In this document: positions 38,670-48,564 of the stretch, piece after piece
Position numbering within the stretch: position 1 is the stretch's first letter
How the letters are laid out: every line of letters starts with the position of its first letter
Origin: Aptenodytes patagonicus
Lineage: Eukaryota > Chordata > Aves > Sphenisciformes > Spheniscidae
Length of the DNA: 64,000 bases
NCBI RefSeq assembly: GCF_965638725.1
Contig: NC_134950.1
Coordinates: 80,960,657-81,024,656, forward strand
Direction: 5' to 3'
Made by a program: the position numbers and the translations under genes
The notes under the pieces: generated by a model
What the model was told of the DNA's origin: nothing
Seen by the model: the letters and a program-made list of their open reading frames with translations, nothing else
The model's database searches: none

Positions 38670-39224
38670 ATACTTGTCGTGGTTTAATTTCGGCCGGCAA
38701 CTAAGCACCACGCAGCCACTCGCTCACTCCCCCCCACCCGGTGGGATGGGAGAGAGAATTGGAAGAGCACAAGTGAGAAAAAACTCGTGGGTTGAGATAA
38801 AAACAGTTTAATAATTGAAATAAAATGATAATAATAATAATATGATAATAATAATAATACACAAAGCAAGTGATGCACAGTACAATTGCTCACCACCCGC
38901 TGACCGATGCCCAGCCAGTCCCTGAGCAGCGCCCCCCCCCCCGGCCAGCTTTCCCCCAGTTTATGAACTGAGCATGACGTCACACGGTATGGAATGTCCC
39001 TTGGGCCAGTTTGGCTGTGCCCCCTCCCAGCTTCTTGTGCACCTCCAGCCTTCTCAGTCGGTAGAGCGTGGAAAACTAAAAAGTCCTTGGCTAGTGTAAG
39101 CACTACCTAGCAACAACTAAAACATCGGTGCGTTATCAACTTTGTTCTCATCCTAAATCCAAAGCACTGTACCAGCTACTAGAAAGGAAATTAACTCTAT
39201 CCCTGCCGACACCAGGACAATACT
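38670..39224 (-). mobile_element. Solo ERV LTR (ERVL-like), minus orientation, with TSD
   Basis: The LTR proper is 38,675-39,219 (545 bp), minus strand, starting TGTCC and ending CGACA (TG...CA ends). It is flanked by perfect 5-bp duplications ATACT at 38,670-38,674 and 39,220-39,224, so it is an intact insertion edge to edge. No internal retroviral region lies beside it, so it is a solo LTR left by recombination. It is clearly related to the plus-strand LTR at 41,900. It keeps a TGACGTCA CRE (38,975-38,982), while the TATA word below it has decayed to CATAAAC. An ATT/ATC microsatellite (about 38,826-38,861) and an 11-C run (38,932-38,942) are private to this copy. The 5-bp duplication fits class III (ERVL). 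No protein is encoded. Confidence 0.93.
38975..38982. promoter_or_regulatory. Palindromic CRE (TGACGTCA) in LTR U3
   Basis: A perfect TGACGTCA, the consensus for CREB/ATF factors, at the same place as in the sister LTR at 42,159. It is probably part of the ancestral viral promoter. Confidence 0.7.
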
Positions 39225-41894
39225 AAAGCACTGTCTTCACAGTCTGGTCTTCTGTCCCATCACTAGTCTAACTCATGTCATACTAGAGCAATAGGAGTGT
39301 AAGCAGGTACCTACGTCATCCTAGACTCGAAAGGAAGCCTAGCCCGCAGCCCTGCAAAGTTTTTGTGCATCTTGGTTGGCACTTGTGGATTTTGCCCGTT
39401 CTGCCTGTCTCTGTTCGAGGTCAGACATGTAAGTGTTAAACATACATGAGGGAGATTCCCCTACCAAGTGTCATTTACAAGAGCAGATGCTGTGGGCTGT
39501 GAACTGGGGGCAGTGGATATTGGTCTCACATCATGCCGTTGTTAATATCCCTGTTTGTATCTGATCACTGCCCCAAATCCCTCCCATATGGTACACAAGT
39601 GTCATTTTTTTAATGTTTTTCAGAAGTCACCTATAAGTAGCACCAAAAATCTGTGCTGAGCTGAACTCTCTGCAGTCATACCTTTAGCCTTCATGCAGTG
39701 CTCTGTCCCAAAGCGATGCTCAAACCAAAGGGACCCCACCATTTCCCAAACAGCTGTGAACTTTGCTGGCAAAGTATAGTGCATCTGTTTATTGCAGGCA
39801 GTCCATTTAAAAGTGTGCAGCTATTTTCTACTATAAGGTGGTTTTTTTCATTCAAATATGCATAAATCGGCCTGCCTTGTGACACTGTCAGTTCAGGGTA
39901 TAAGGAAGATGATGTTCCTTGGTGAGCAAAAGTAGGAAGCAGTAGCATTACAGGAAGGTGGAATTAATATGCACTTGGTGATCCTAATTCAAGTACTACC
40001 AACATTTGAGTGTTTGATTTATTGCCCTTAGCATTCTGCTAATATCAGATGTTTGGTGTAAGTTCAATTATTAAATTTGTATCCCTCTTACTGCTTTCCA
40101 TAGCCTGAAACAGTTGTAATTATTGAAATTATTTAAATCGGTATTGTATTGAAAATGTTTTTATTGTTTTTCTTTGTATTTTACTTAATAAAAACTGCTC
40201 TATTAAAAATATTGTGTGTTAATTATTTGGCTGGACACATGAAAACATGTAAGAGACTTTGCTGAGGAAGGGAACACCTAGCCTGAGTCAAGTCCAAGAA
40301 GCCAGAGTTTGATTTTCGAAACCTAAAGTTTCATAAAATAAGCCTCATTACAAAAGACTTAGCAGGAGGAGGGATGTCCAGACATGCTATCAAAGAGCAC
40401 GAGCCACTTTTTTTTTTTGCAGTTAGCCCCAGCTCGACTTAGATTACTAAGGTTTTTTACTACGTAATGAGACTTGGAGGTTCATTAAAGAGACCAGGTT
40501 AGAGGAAGGAAATTGAAACCAATGTTAAACTTGTAAGTCCACCATCATGCTTTAAAAGCCACCAGAAGATACCAAAAGGAGACCAAAACTTTAATGTCGA
40601 CACGCCTTGAAGTACCTCTTGTCTCTAAAGGACATTCTCAACTCAGAGCAGAAGCTGAGGGCTTGCGGGGGGGTTGGTGTGTGCACTGATGGTGCTATAT
40701 AAACAAAATAAGGCTGTTCACTGTTGGTTCTTTCATCAGCCATATGTTTACAAAGACTTTAAAGGCTAAAATTTTAAAAGTAGTTGTAGCATGACAAAAC
40801 TGTTAATTAAATAATTTGCATAAAAATGTCAGATTTCAATTGGGTTTGGCAGCTGTGGACAGAGATTCTAATTTAAAAGACAAGAGTGAGTAAAGGAAGA
40901 AATACATAGGAGCTACATGGCTAACGCTATCTTTTTTATTCTAATAATCGATTCCTTCTACTACCAAAAGGAGAGTGTTAATAATAGGACTCGGTCAACA
41001 AGTGGAAAAAAACTTGAATTATCTCAGGAAAAAAAGGAGAAAAAAATAACATTCATCCAACTGCAGCCCAAAGCCTCCATGCCTGCCAACATTCTTGACT
41101 TTTCACAAAAATAGGCTATGTATTTATGCCCGAAAGACACAGCAACTAGGACCACAAGATAGGAACTAATTCTAAAGTTGAGGACTTCTCTGAAGAAAAA
41201 TCTTCCCAAAGCAGTTCATCTTGAGCACTTAGTAAAAGTGAATAACTAGCACAAAGGAAGAGACATGTTCTTTCCAAAGTGTGTACGCATAGGAGAAAAG
41301 CAATCAGTCACTCAACATGGTAGATGATTGGCAGCTTCTGGTTGTAGCATGATAAATCATCTAGCAAAAAAAAAAAATCTTACACATATACATTAGCATC
41401 AGGTTCTGGGAGAGCTTTATGTAGCGATTTCTCCATGAGACAGAAGCAAATGCAATGTCATAGCAGCTGCATGTGGAAACAAGCAGCTCTGCGAAAAGAT
41501 CTACTGAAGCCTGCGGTCCCTAGGCTGTGTCTTATGTCTGAATGGTGAAACTCTCAGGTCCTCCTGCTTTCCATATGCTGGGAAATGTGCGAACTATGCT
41601 CCTCCATCCCTCACATTCTTGCTGCTCTCCCCATGTCCTCTGGCCTCCTGCCCTCCCAACCTAACCCCCCAGCCTGGCTGGTCACCTGGGCAGGGGACAG
41701 GTGTGATGACCAGGCTAGAGCTCAATACTGGGTACTGACTGATTGACCAGCGGACTGCTGCTGACCGCTAGCTACCATGCACGCTGCCTCTAAGAGGCTG
41801 GCAGGGGCAAAAAATGTACTCTGTGGTCCAGCTGGGACTGTTCAGTGATTTCAAAGACTATTAGAGATTGACTGATAGCTTAATCATCATTTTG
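39225..41894. other. Spacer between two related LTRs
   Basis: Non-coding DNA with no gene recognised. Only the polyadenylation-like signal near 40,187 stands out. A GC-richer patch at 41,480-41,870 has no open frame of note. A frame at 39,691-39,948 (minus) and one at 40,917-41,114 (plus) show no domain. Confidence 0.5.
40187..40220 (+). terminator. Possible polyadenylation signal, plus strand
   Basis: AATAAA at 40,187-40,192, ATTAAA about 15 bases on, then a GU-rich stretch (attgtgtgttaatt) of the type expected downstream of a cleavage site. The preceding 60 bases are T-rich. This layout matches a vertebrate mRNA 3' end, but AATAAA is common in AT-rich DNA. It could end a plus-strand transcript beginning in the CpG island, with the LTR at 38,675 inside its 3' untranslated region. 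Confidence 0.3.
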
Positions 41895-42499
41895 GGCAAT
41901 GTGCTGATTTTGGCTGGGATACAGTTAATTTTCTTCACAGTAGCTGGTATGGGGCTCTGTTTTGGATTTGTGCCGGAAACAGTGTTGATAACACAGGGAT
42001 GTTTTCGTTACTGCTGAGCAGTGCTGACACAGCGTCAAGGCCTTTTCTGCCTCTCACCCCACCCCACCAGCGAGGAGGCTGGGGGTGCGCAAGAAGCTGG
42101 GAGGAGGCACAGCCGGGACAGCTGACCCAAACTGGCCCAAGGGACATTCCATACCATGTGACGTCATGCTCAGCATATAAAGCTGGGGGAAGAAGAAGGA
42201 AGGGGGGGACGTTCGGAGAGATGGTGTTTGTCTTCCCAAGTAACTGTTGTGTGTGATGGAGCCCTGCTTTCCTGGGGATGGCTGAACACCTGCCTGCCCA
42301 TGGGAAGGAGTGAATGAATTCCTTGTTTTGCTTTGCTTGTGTGTGTGGCTTTTGCTTCGCCTGTTAAACTGTCTTTATCTCAACCCATGAGTTTTCCCAC
42401 TTTCACCCTTCTGATTCTCTCCCCCATCCCACCGGGGGGGAGTGAGCGAGCGGCTGGGTGGTGCTTAGTTGCCGGCTGAGGTTAAACCATGACAGGCAA
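41895..42499 (+). mobile_element. Solo ERV LTR (ERVL-like), plus orientation, with TSD
   Basis: The LTR proper is 41,900-42,494 (595 bp), starting TGTGC and ending TGACA. Perfect 5-bp duplications GGCAA flank it at 41,895-41,899 and 42,495-42,499. It shares with the minus-strand LTR at 38,675 the early block 'acagttaattttcttcacag', the 'ccaagggacattccatacc' block, a TGACGTCA CRE and the 'gtggtgcttagttgccggc' terminus. U3 carries the CRE (42,159-42,166) and a good TATA (TATAAAG, 42,176-42,182), so its promoter is better preserved than that of its sister. No internal viral sequence is adjacent, making it a solo LTR. Confidence 0.93.
42159..42182 (+). promoter_or_regulatory. LTR core promoter: CRE plus TATA box
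   Basis: TGACGTCA at 42,159-42,166 and TATAAAG at 42,176-42,182, ten bases apart. Transcription would be expected to start about 25-30 bases further right, within the LTR. Activity is inferred from sequence alone. Confidence 0.55.
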
Positions 42500-45400
42500 C
42501 CAGGATAGAAATTGAAGCTTTTTTAAATCCTGACATTGTATTTTCATAAAGCAACTTCTTTGTTGTGTTTTTTCTTTTAATTAGATATTTGTTTTCTCAA
42601 ATTAGAGCAACAAAGCAAATATTTGCATGTGTACCTGAAGTGTAATGAAAAACCAGCAAATAAATATGTTCTATAATAATCTTTGCTCTTTGAATGTTTA
42701 TTTAATTCACCTGATTTTCCTTCTTCTGATTTGTGAAGCACTATTGTAAAAGGAGGGGCAACAAGGCCTAGATATTTGTACAGGATAGCCACATTTAGAT
42801 ACTCTTCTTTTTAAAAAGAAGTGGTCTCAGTAAGTCATCTCACTTGGAGGAACTAAGCACAAGAGCAGCTCCAAAAGACATACCAGATGGTCGATTTTGT
42901 TGCCTTTTCACTGGTTCAGGGAGTTCAGTGTAGGAACTCAGATTTGGTCTAGATGTATTAACTATTGGTTTTCTAAACTATTCACATTATTAGTTTTTTT
43001 CTTTTAGAGAGGGAACTGAAGAGATGTTCTATTGTTTGAGTCAAAAAGTGTATGAACTGGAAAAGTTCTCTATGGTCATAAATGCTTTCATTCTGCTGCT
43101 GTGACCAAAAGCAATGTGAATGGATAGAATACTGCTCTTTATATAATTTTATTTCGCAACAGCTGAGGAAATGACAAGATTAACATAACTTCCAAACACT
43201 TCTACCCAATGTTTAATGGTTGATGTTCCCAGGGTCAGCAGGCATGGAGCTGCCGTCAGGAATGTCTGGACATTCTTTACAGCAGATTGTCAGGAAAAGC
43301 CTCCCACTTGGCTGACTCCACGGGATCTTTCTTCCTCACTAGATGCCGTAAGAGCATCTGTAAACATTTTGAAGTTTTGGTCAACAGCAAATCCTTGGCA
43401 AAGATTTTTTTCTGACTTTACTGGGAGCAAGAATGGGTTATATCATTTCTAGGTTGATACAACCAAAAGCCTTTTAAGGAAATGAAGTGCCTGCGTTTTC
43501 TTGCACACCAATGAGATTTGCAATTAGAGGAAAACTGATAGATACTGTAAACAAATAAAGCTCAAAGTTCCTGCTGTATTTAGTGACATCTTGCAGTACA
43601 CTGAGTCTTAAAAGTGACACAGCGTGAAAAAGTACACTTTAAGACTGAATCCATTACATTCTGCTTGGAACTTTTTATGAAGAAATGCACAAAACAAAAT
43701 TCAAATGCATATTCTGTATAGCAAATACAACTGAAGAAATCAGCACAGAAAGACTTAGAGGATGGCAAAATACTCTTTGGATTTGTTAGTTGAGATCATG
43801 AAAGAAAATCAGAATTGTGTCTTCTCATTTTAAATGATAGCTTTCCTTTCAGTTCTCGAATTCACATCACTCATCCAAAACCACAGATAATTGACATATA
43901 TCCTATGTTTGATAACTATGCAGCATCAAGAGTACAGTTTTTTGATCTATTTAAGAGCACAATACTGGTTACTGCTGACACTGCATTGTCATCAATAAAT
44001 ATACCTTAGGAAACCGCAGAAGAGTTTATCTCTCTGTGCATTTACTCAGTGGTTAGCACAACAGGACTCTGGTTTGGCTTGGATCTACCAATGGGCATTA
44101 CTGTTAGATCAAAAACATTGGTAACAGTCCCTCTGTTTGATAGAAAGTTACACACTGTGATTTTCTGGGGAGGCTGTTACAGATAAACTCTTCAAATCTG
44201 ATGGGGGAAAAGCCATAGGTGTTCAGATATTATGGTCATATATAGAGATCTGAGAATCCCATAACACTGCCAGGACCTAGGAATGGAGTGTCTAACTATA
44301 TCTAATTAAAATATCGTTAAGGGAACATTTGGTTTCTCAGAAATTAATTACCTGACAAACATATGTCTTCTCTTGATATTTATTTTCTCCTTTTTCTTAC
44401 AACTCCCTTCCCTGTAACTGAAATTAAAGTGCTGAAGGAATGAACAAGTCCTACTGATTGTTTTTCTCTGGTAAGATTATAAATGAAAACACATTTGACT
44501 AAAGCCTGTGGAAAATGTAATTTGTTATGTCACAGCAATCACTCAGCATGTGTACAGCTGGGTTTGATGATACCAGGCCCTGCTTGTTATGAAATCAATA
44601 GCAATGGCCTCAAGGAAGGAAGGGTAAATGAAGAAAGACTGAGGCTTGTGGGCTCAAACTAGTTTGGGTCATCGGGAGCTAAAAGGGCATGTTTTAAGTT
44701 GCTAATGAATTACTATTCCAATGCCGAGGCAGAGGAGTGGAGGCCAAATTAGTGTCTCATGTCTCATTTCAAAAACATTCCCTGTCTTTTACCAAAGTCC
44801 TTTTGATTATTTCAGAATAGAGAAGGGGGGAAATGTTGTGGTATGTATGTATATATCACTTAAACCACTTTCTGAAAGGAATAATAAGAGCATAACAAGA
44901 ACTAAATATAGGATTTTCAATGGAGCTTGCCATAGGCCAACTTCAGTTCCACCCACTTAAAAGGAAGCAGTACACCACTCCTGAAAATCCATCAGTGCCT
45001 CGTTTGTGTTAGTTCAATTCAAGGTGAACTTATCAGAAAAGCTCCATCTTGGAAAAACCCAAGAGTCTTGCACCACTGTCTGGATCAAAACAGAAAAACT
45101 TTTATCCCTCCAGACATTTGTTATTGATAGCCATTAGCGTAACGCTGAAAGCGTAGTGGGAGAGTAACAGATCCAGTGGAAACAAGGCTGGCTCCCCAGG
45201 ATCCCACTGGGGTGTCAGCCACTGATGCTGGACCAGGAGCTCGGACAGTGCCATTGCTCTGGAACTACTTTTTAAGCTGATCTCTAAATACTGAGTGAAC
45301 AATGGACTGCAAGTTCTTCTGCAAATAGTAATAACAGAGGACAACATTAAACCAGAATCATAACTCCATGCAAATCTTCCCCTATGGCACCTCCTGATGC

Positions 45401-45769
45401 TGTCTGATAGCTGGAAGATCGCAGACTCTAGGCTAAGCTCAGCTCAGCTCCGCAGTAGAAAGCCAAGAACAAAGAAGGAAAGCTGGAAACACTTCACAGA
45501 GGATATTCACTAGTGTGGGTGCTTACTTCTATTTTGTGTTTAGGGCTGGAGGATTGCTTGGTATGACGGAAAAAGAAATGAAAGAGAAGCAGAGATTAAA
45601 AGCAAGCAGATGAGGAAAAGCAGTAACGTACAAAAAAAAGTGAAGGATAAGGAAAAGGGAAAAGGCAAAAATATGTCACCCTTCATTGTGTCAACCAAAT
45701 AATAAAATGTTTTCTCAGTACTATGCCTGAAATCCACCCATCCTTTCCCAAACAATATTCAGATAGTCC
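42500..45769. other. Non-coding DNA, no gene recognised except a candidate exon
   Basis: AT-rich sequence without a recognised gene or repeat family. It contains the exon-like segment at 43,233-43,347. Confidence 0.5.
43233..43347 (+). other. Candidate internal exon, plus strand (unidentified)
   Basis: An acceptor-like ttgatgttcccag precedes a 115-base segment that ends at ATGCC|GTAAGA. The segment is open in one frame throughout (VSRHGAAVRNVWTFFTADCQ near the start); another frame from an internal ATG reads MELPSGMSGHSLQQIVRKSL before a stop. CpG-poor and no known family. Chance is a real possibility. Confidence 0.17.
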
Positions 45770-46765
45770 CTTTACTCAGAGCACTCAGCTTCTTTAGTGT
45801 GAGAGCTGGAATTAGGACAATGGTCTGTCTAGCCTGAGTATCCTGTCTCTGATAGTCACCCATATCAAATGCTTAAGAAAGAATTTAGCAAGGCAAACAT
45901 ACAGCCGGCCATCAGTGATTTATGACTTAGACGTCCAGTAATACAGGATCTTAGCACATTTATACAGTCCTTCATAGACCTATGTTTCCATAATTTATTC
46001 CACCACTGACTTCATGCATCCACAGCATCCTCGAGTGAGGAATGCCACAGCCGAGGTATGTCTTGAAAAGGCACACTTCCTTTTGTTTTGAACATCTTCC
46101 CACTTAGTTTCCCTTGTCATTGTATCATAAGACACAGTGACGAGTCATTCTCTATTTGCCTTCTCCAGACCTCATACAATTCTTTGAATCTCAATTTTCT
46201 GTCTTCTCAGTCCTTTCAGGTGGAGGGGCCTTGCTTAATTTATATAGTTCACATGGAGAAGTGATTTCATAGGGCTGGTCACCTTGCCACCACTTTTTTG
46301 TATCCTTACCACTTCTGCTGTATTCTTTTTGAGACAGGAGGAATCAGAATTGCAAACAGCATTTTAGGCTTAGGCATGCTTTGGATTTATATAGCATTAA
46401 ACCTCATATAGAAGCAATAGGAGGTTCTCTGGGTTGCTCTCTATGCTTTTCTACTAATTCCTAACATTCAGTTCTATTTTTGACCACCACTGAGAGCTGA
46501 GCTGGTGTTTTCACAAAAGTAGCTATTGCAACTCCAATATCTTGTTCCTGAATGACAACAGCAAGTTCAGAATCCATCACTGGTCGTGCAAAGTTAGGGT
46601 TGTTTCCTTCTGTGTGCATCCCATTACACTTACATACATGGAATTTCATCTCCCCTCTTATCATGCACTCACGCTACGTTCTGAGGTCTTTCTGCAGAAT
46701 TTGTAGTTGCTCTTCATCTTTGATACCCAAAATAACTCAGTATCATCAGCATGTGCTCAAGTGCC
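45770..46765 (-). mobile_element. Ancient CR1 LINE fragment with reverse-transcriptase remnant
   Basis: On the minus strand this is a decayed CR1-type LINE covering the 3' part of the ORF2 reverse transcriptase and the 3' end. At the high-coordinate end, the frame reads AHADDTEL, a remnant of the catalytic (F/Y)ADD box of CR1 reverse transcriptases. Further along come segments comparable to the conserved CR1 order: the K-C-K...M-H motif, the D-L-G-V region (here degraded), the L-P-L-Y-x-x-x-V-R-P-H-L region (recognisable as 'agcattaaacctcatataga' on the plus strand) and the L-G-L-F-S-L-E-K-R-R-L-R-G-D block. Many stops and frameshifts show that it is dead. It is an old subfamily, more diverged than the copy at 727. 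The edges are approximate. Confidence 0.75.
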
Positions 46766-47845
46766 TCTTACAGTACATGAAGAATAACAGATGAATTTTC
46801 ATCAGATTGTATTAAACAGAAACGCTAAAATTAGTATTACACGCACTTGAGCAAAATGCAACAAAATGCTATACCTACAAATGTAGAGAGCATTCCACTC
46901 TGATCTTTGATGGATTTAAAAAATAAACGCAAAAATTGTCAGGATTACCACCTTTACACAGAGGGTTTTGATTTCCAAACAATTTTCTACAGCTTGGATT
47001 TTTTCCTTGATGAACAGCATCGGTCTAAGACATTCTTACCAATTCAGTTCAGAATGATCATTTTGAGCCATAAGTTTAAGATTCAATGATGAATACTGAC
47101 AAGAACTTTTTGAGCTCGATGTTGTGACCAAAAATTACAAGCCAAAATTACAACTGGCATTCAAGTGTTTTAAGCAATGGTCAGAGAGTGTGTCTGGTTA
47201 TTTCTAGAGCTCTGCTGTGGTTACTTAGGAACTGCAAGTACAATGACAGAACTGTACGAATGAAAACCATTAAGTGTGAATGCACAGTGCCAGACTAGCT
47301 CACAGCTTGCATCAGTGCAACTCATTTCAGCTTCTAGTTACAGCTATAACTGGCCACAATTCAAAAGATATAAGGAACACGTGATTTAATGCTTTTGGTC
47401 AAGACGTGCTAAACAGATTAAAATTTCAGACACACAAATCTCTAGATAATAGGTTGGCCAGCATTTCCACATACTTTTTATTCCTCATTTTAACAAAGCA
47501 AATAATATTAATAAGTTAACTTATTTAAAAATACAGTTTCCAAAGACCCCCTCAGTACTATCTGAGATAAATGAGGAAAACTAACAAGGCGGGGTGATGA
47601 TAAAAAAAAGGTGGATGAAGAAATAACTTTTTCTGTGGAAAAGCTGAGTTAAATTCTTCATGTAATAAGTCTCTCTGGCTTTTGAATACATTGAAAAAAT
47701 TTGGAAGAAATCTTTGCAAACAAAAAGAGAAACATAAAAAGTTGTAAAAATGAGAAGAAAATAGAATATTGTTGAAAACAAACAAAAAACAGGATTAATA
47801 TCCTTTCAAGGCACTTGATTCTCTTCTGATAATGCCTGTTTTCAG

Positions 47846-47966
47846 GGATTCAATTAATGCTGAGTATGAACGTGTGACTGGGTCATTGCTTCCAGTACAT
47901 AGTGGGTTCATAGCTGTCTGCATTTCCTTCTCCTTTAGTCAGAGGTTTAAGAAAAAAGCTGAACAG
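47846..47966 (+). other. Candidate internal exon, plus strand (unidentified)
   Basis: An acceptor (gcctgttttcag) opens a 121-base segment that stays in frame (beginning DSINAEYERVTGSLLPVHSG, ending QRFKKKAEQ) up to GAACAG|GTAGCT. A second acceptor-like word, ttctcctttag, lies inside it. The translation mixes hydrophobic and basic segments and looks protein-like, but no family is recognised. Confidence 0.2.
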
Positions 47967-48546
47967 GTAGCTACTTGGGAGACAGAAGAGAGGGAATACT
48001 GTACTCAAAGACTATGTTTAACAAGTAGCCACAGGACAGGTCTGGGCTTTTAAGACAAGTTATTTCCTTATATCAGTTTAATTCAGTCTGGCCTCTGTAG
48101 AAGAGTTTTGGCTGACCAAGGTTATTCTTCATACTGTAAAGGCTCCACCAATTTACACATCACTGTTAATTTAAAAGGCTATTAACACCACTATTTTAGG
48201 CTACAGAGGTTTTTCTGCATAAATATCACTACCACAGAAAATACCCAAACATATCTGAATCACAGTTCTTTAATAGACAGGGAATTTCTATATCCTGTCT
48301 TTGAAATATGGCACCAAAACTTTGTATCCTATCCATCAAGTATCCTATCAATTTTAATACAATAAGGCACTGAATAAATTAAGCAATTCTGTTTAAGAGG
48401 AAGGCATCAGACTTTCATATGAAAAGGCTACACTTACAGGCAAGAGGCAACACACCATGCATATGCAGCTAAGCATTTATGGTGAGCCTAACTGGTATCT
48501 TAATCATCTAGTAAAAATATAACTAAAAGTTATTATTAATCTAGTT

Positions 48547-48564
48547 ATAATAATAATAATAATA
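48547..48564. repeat. (ATA)n microsatellite
   Basis: About six ATA units in non-coding DNA. Confidence 0.85.

Noticed and set aside
38684..39103. A 139-codon minus-strand frame
   Set aside because: It is entirely within the solo LTR at 38,675-39,219 and passes through its ATT microsatellite.
38675..42494. One provirus bounded by the two related LTRs
   Set aside because: The LTRs are in opposite orientation, have different target-site duplications, and the DNA between them shows no gag, pol or env.
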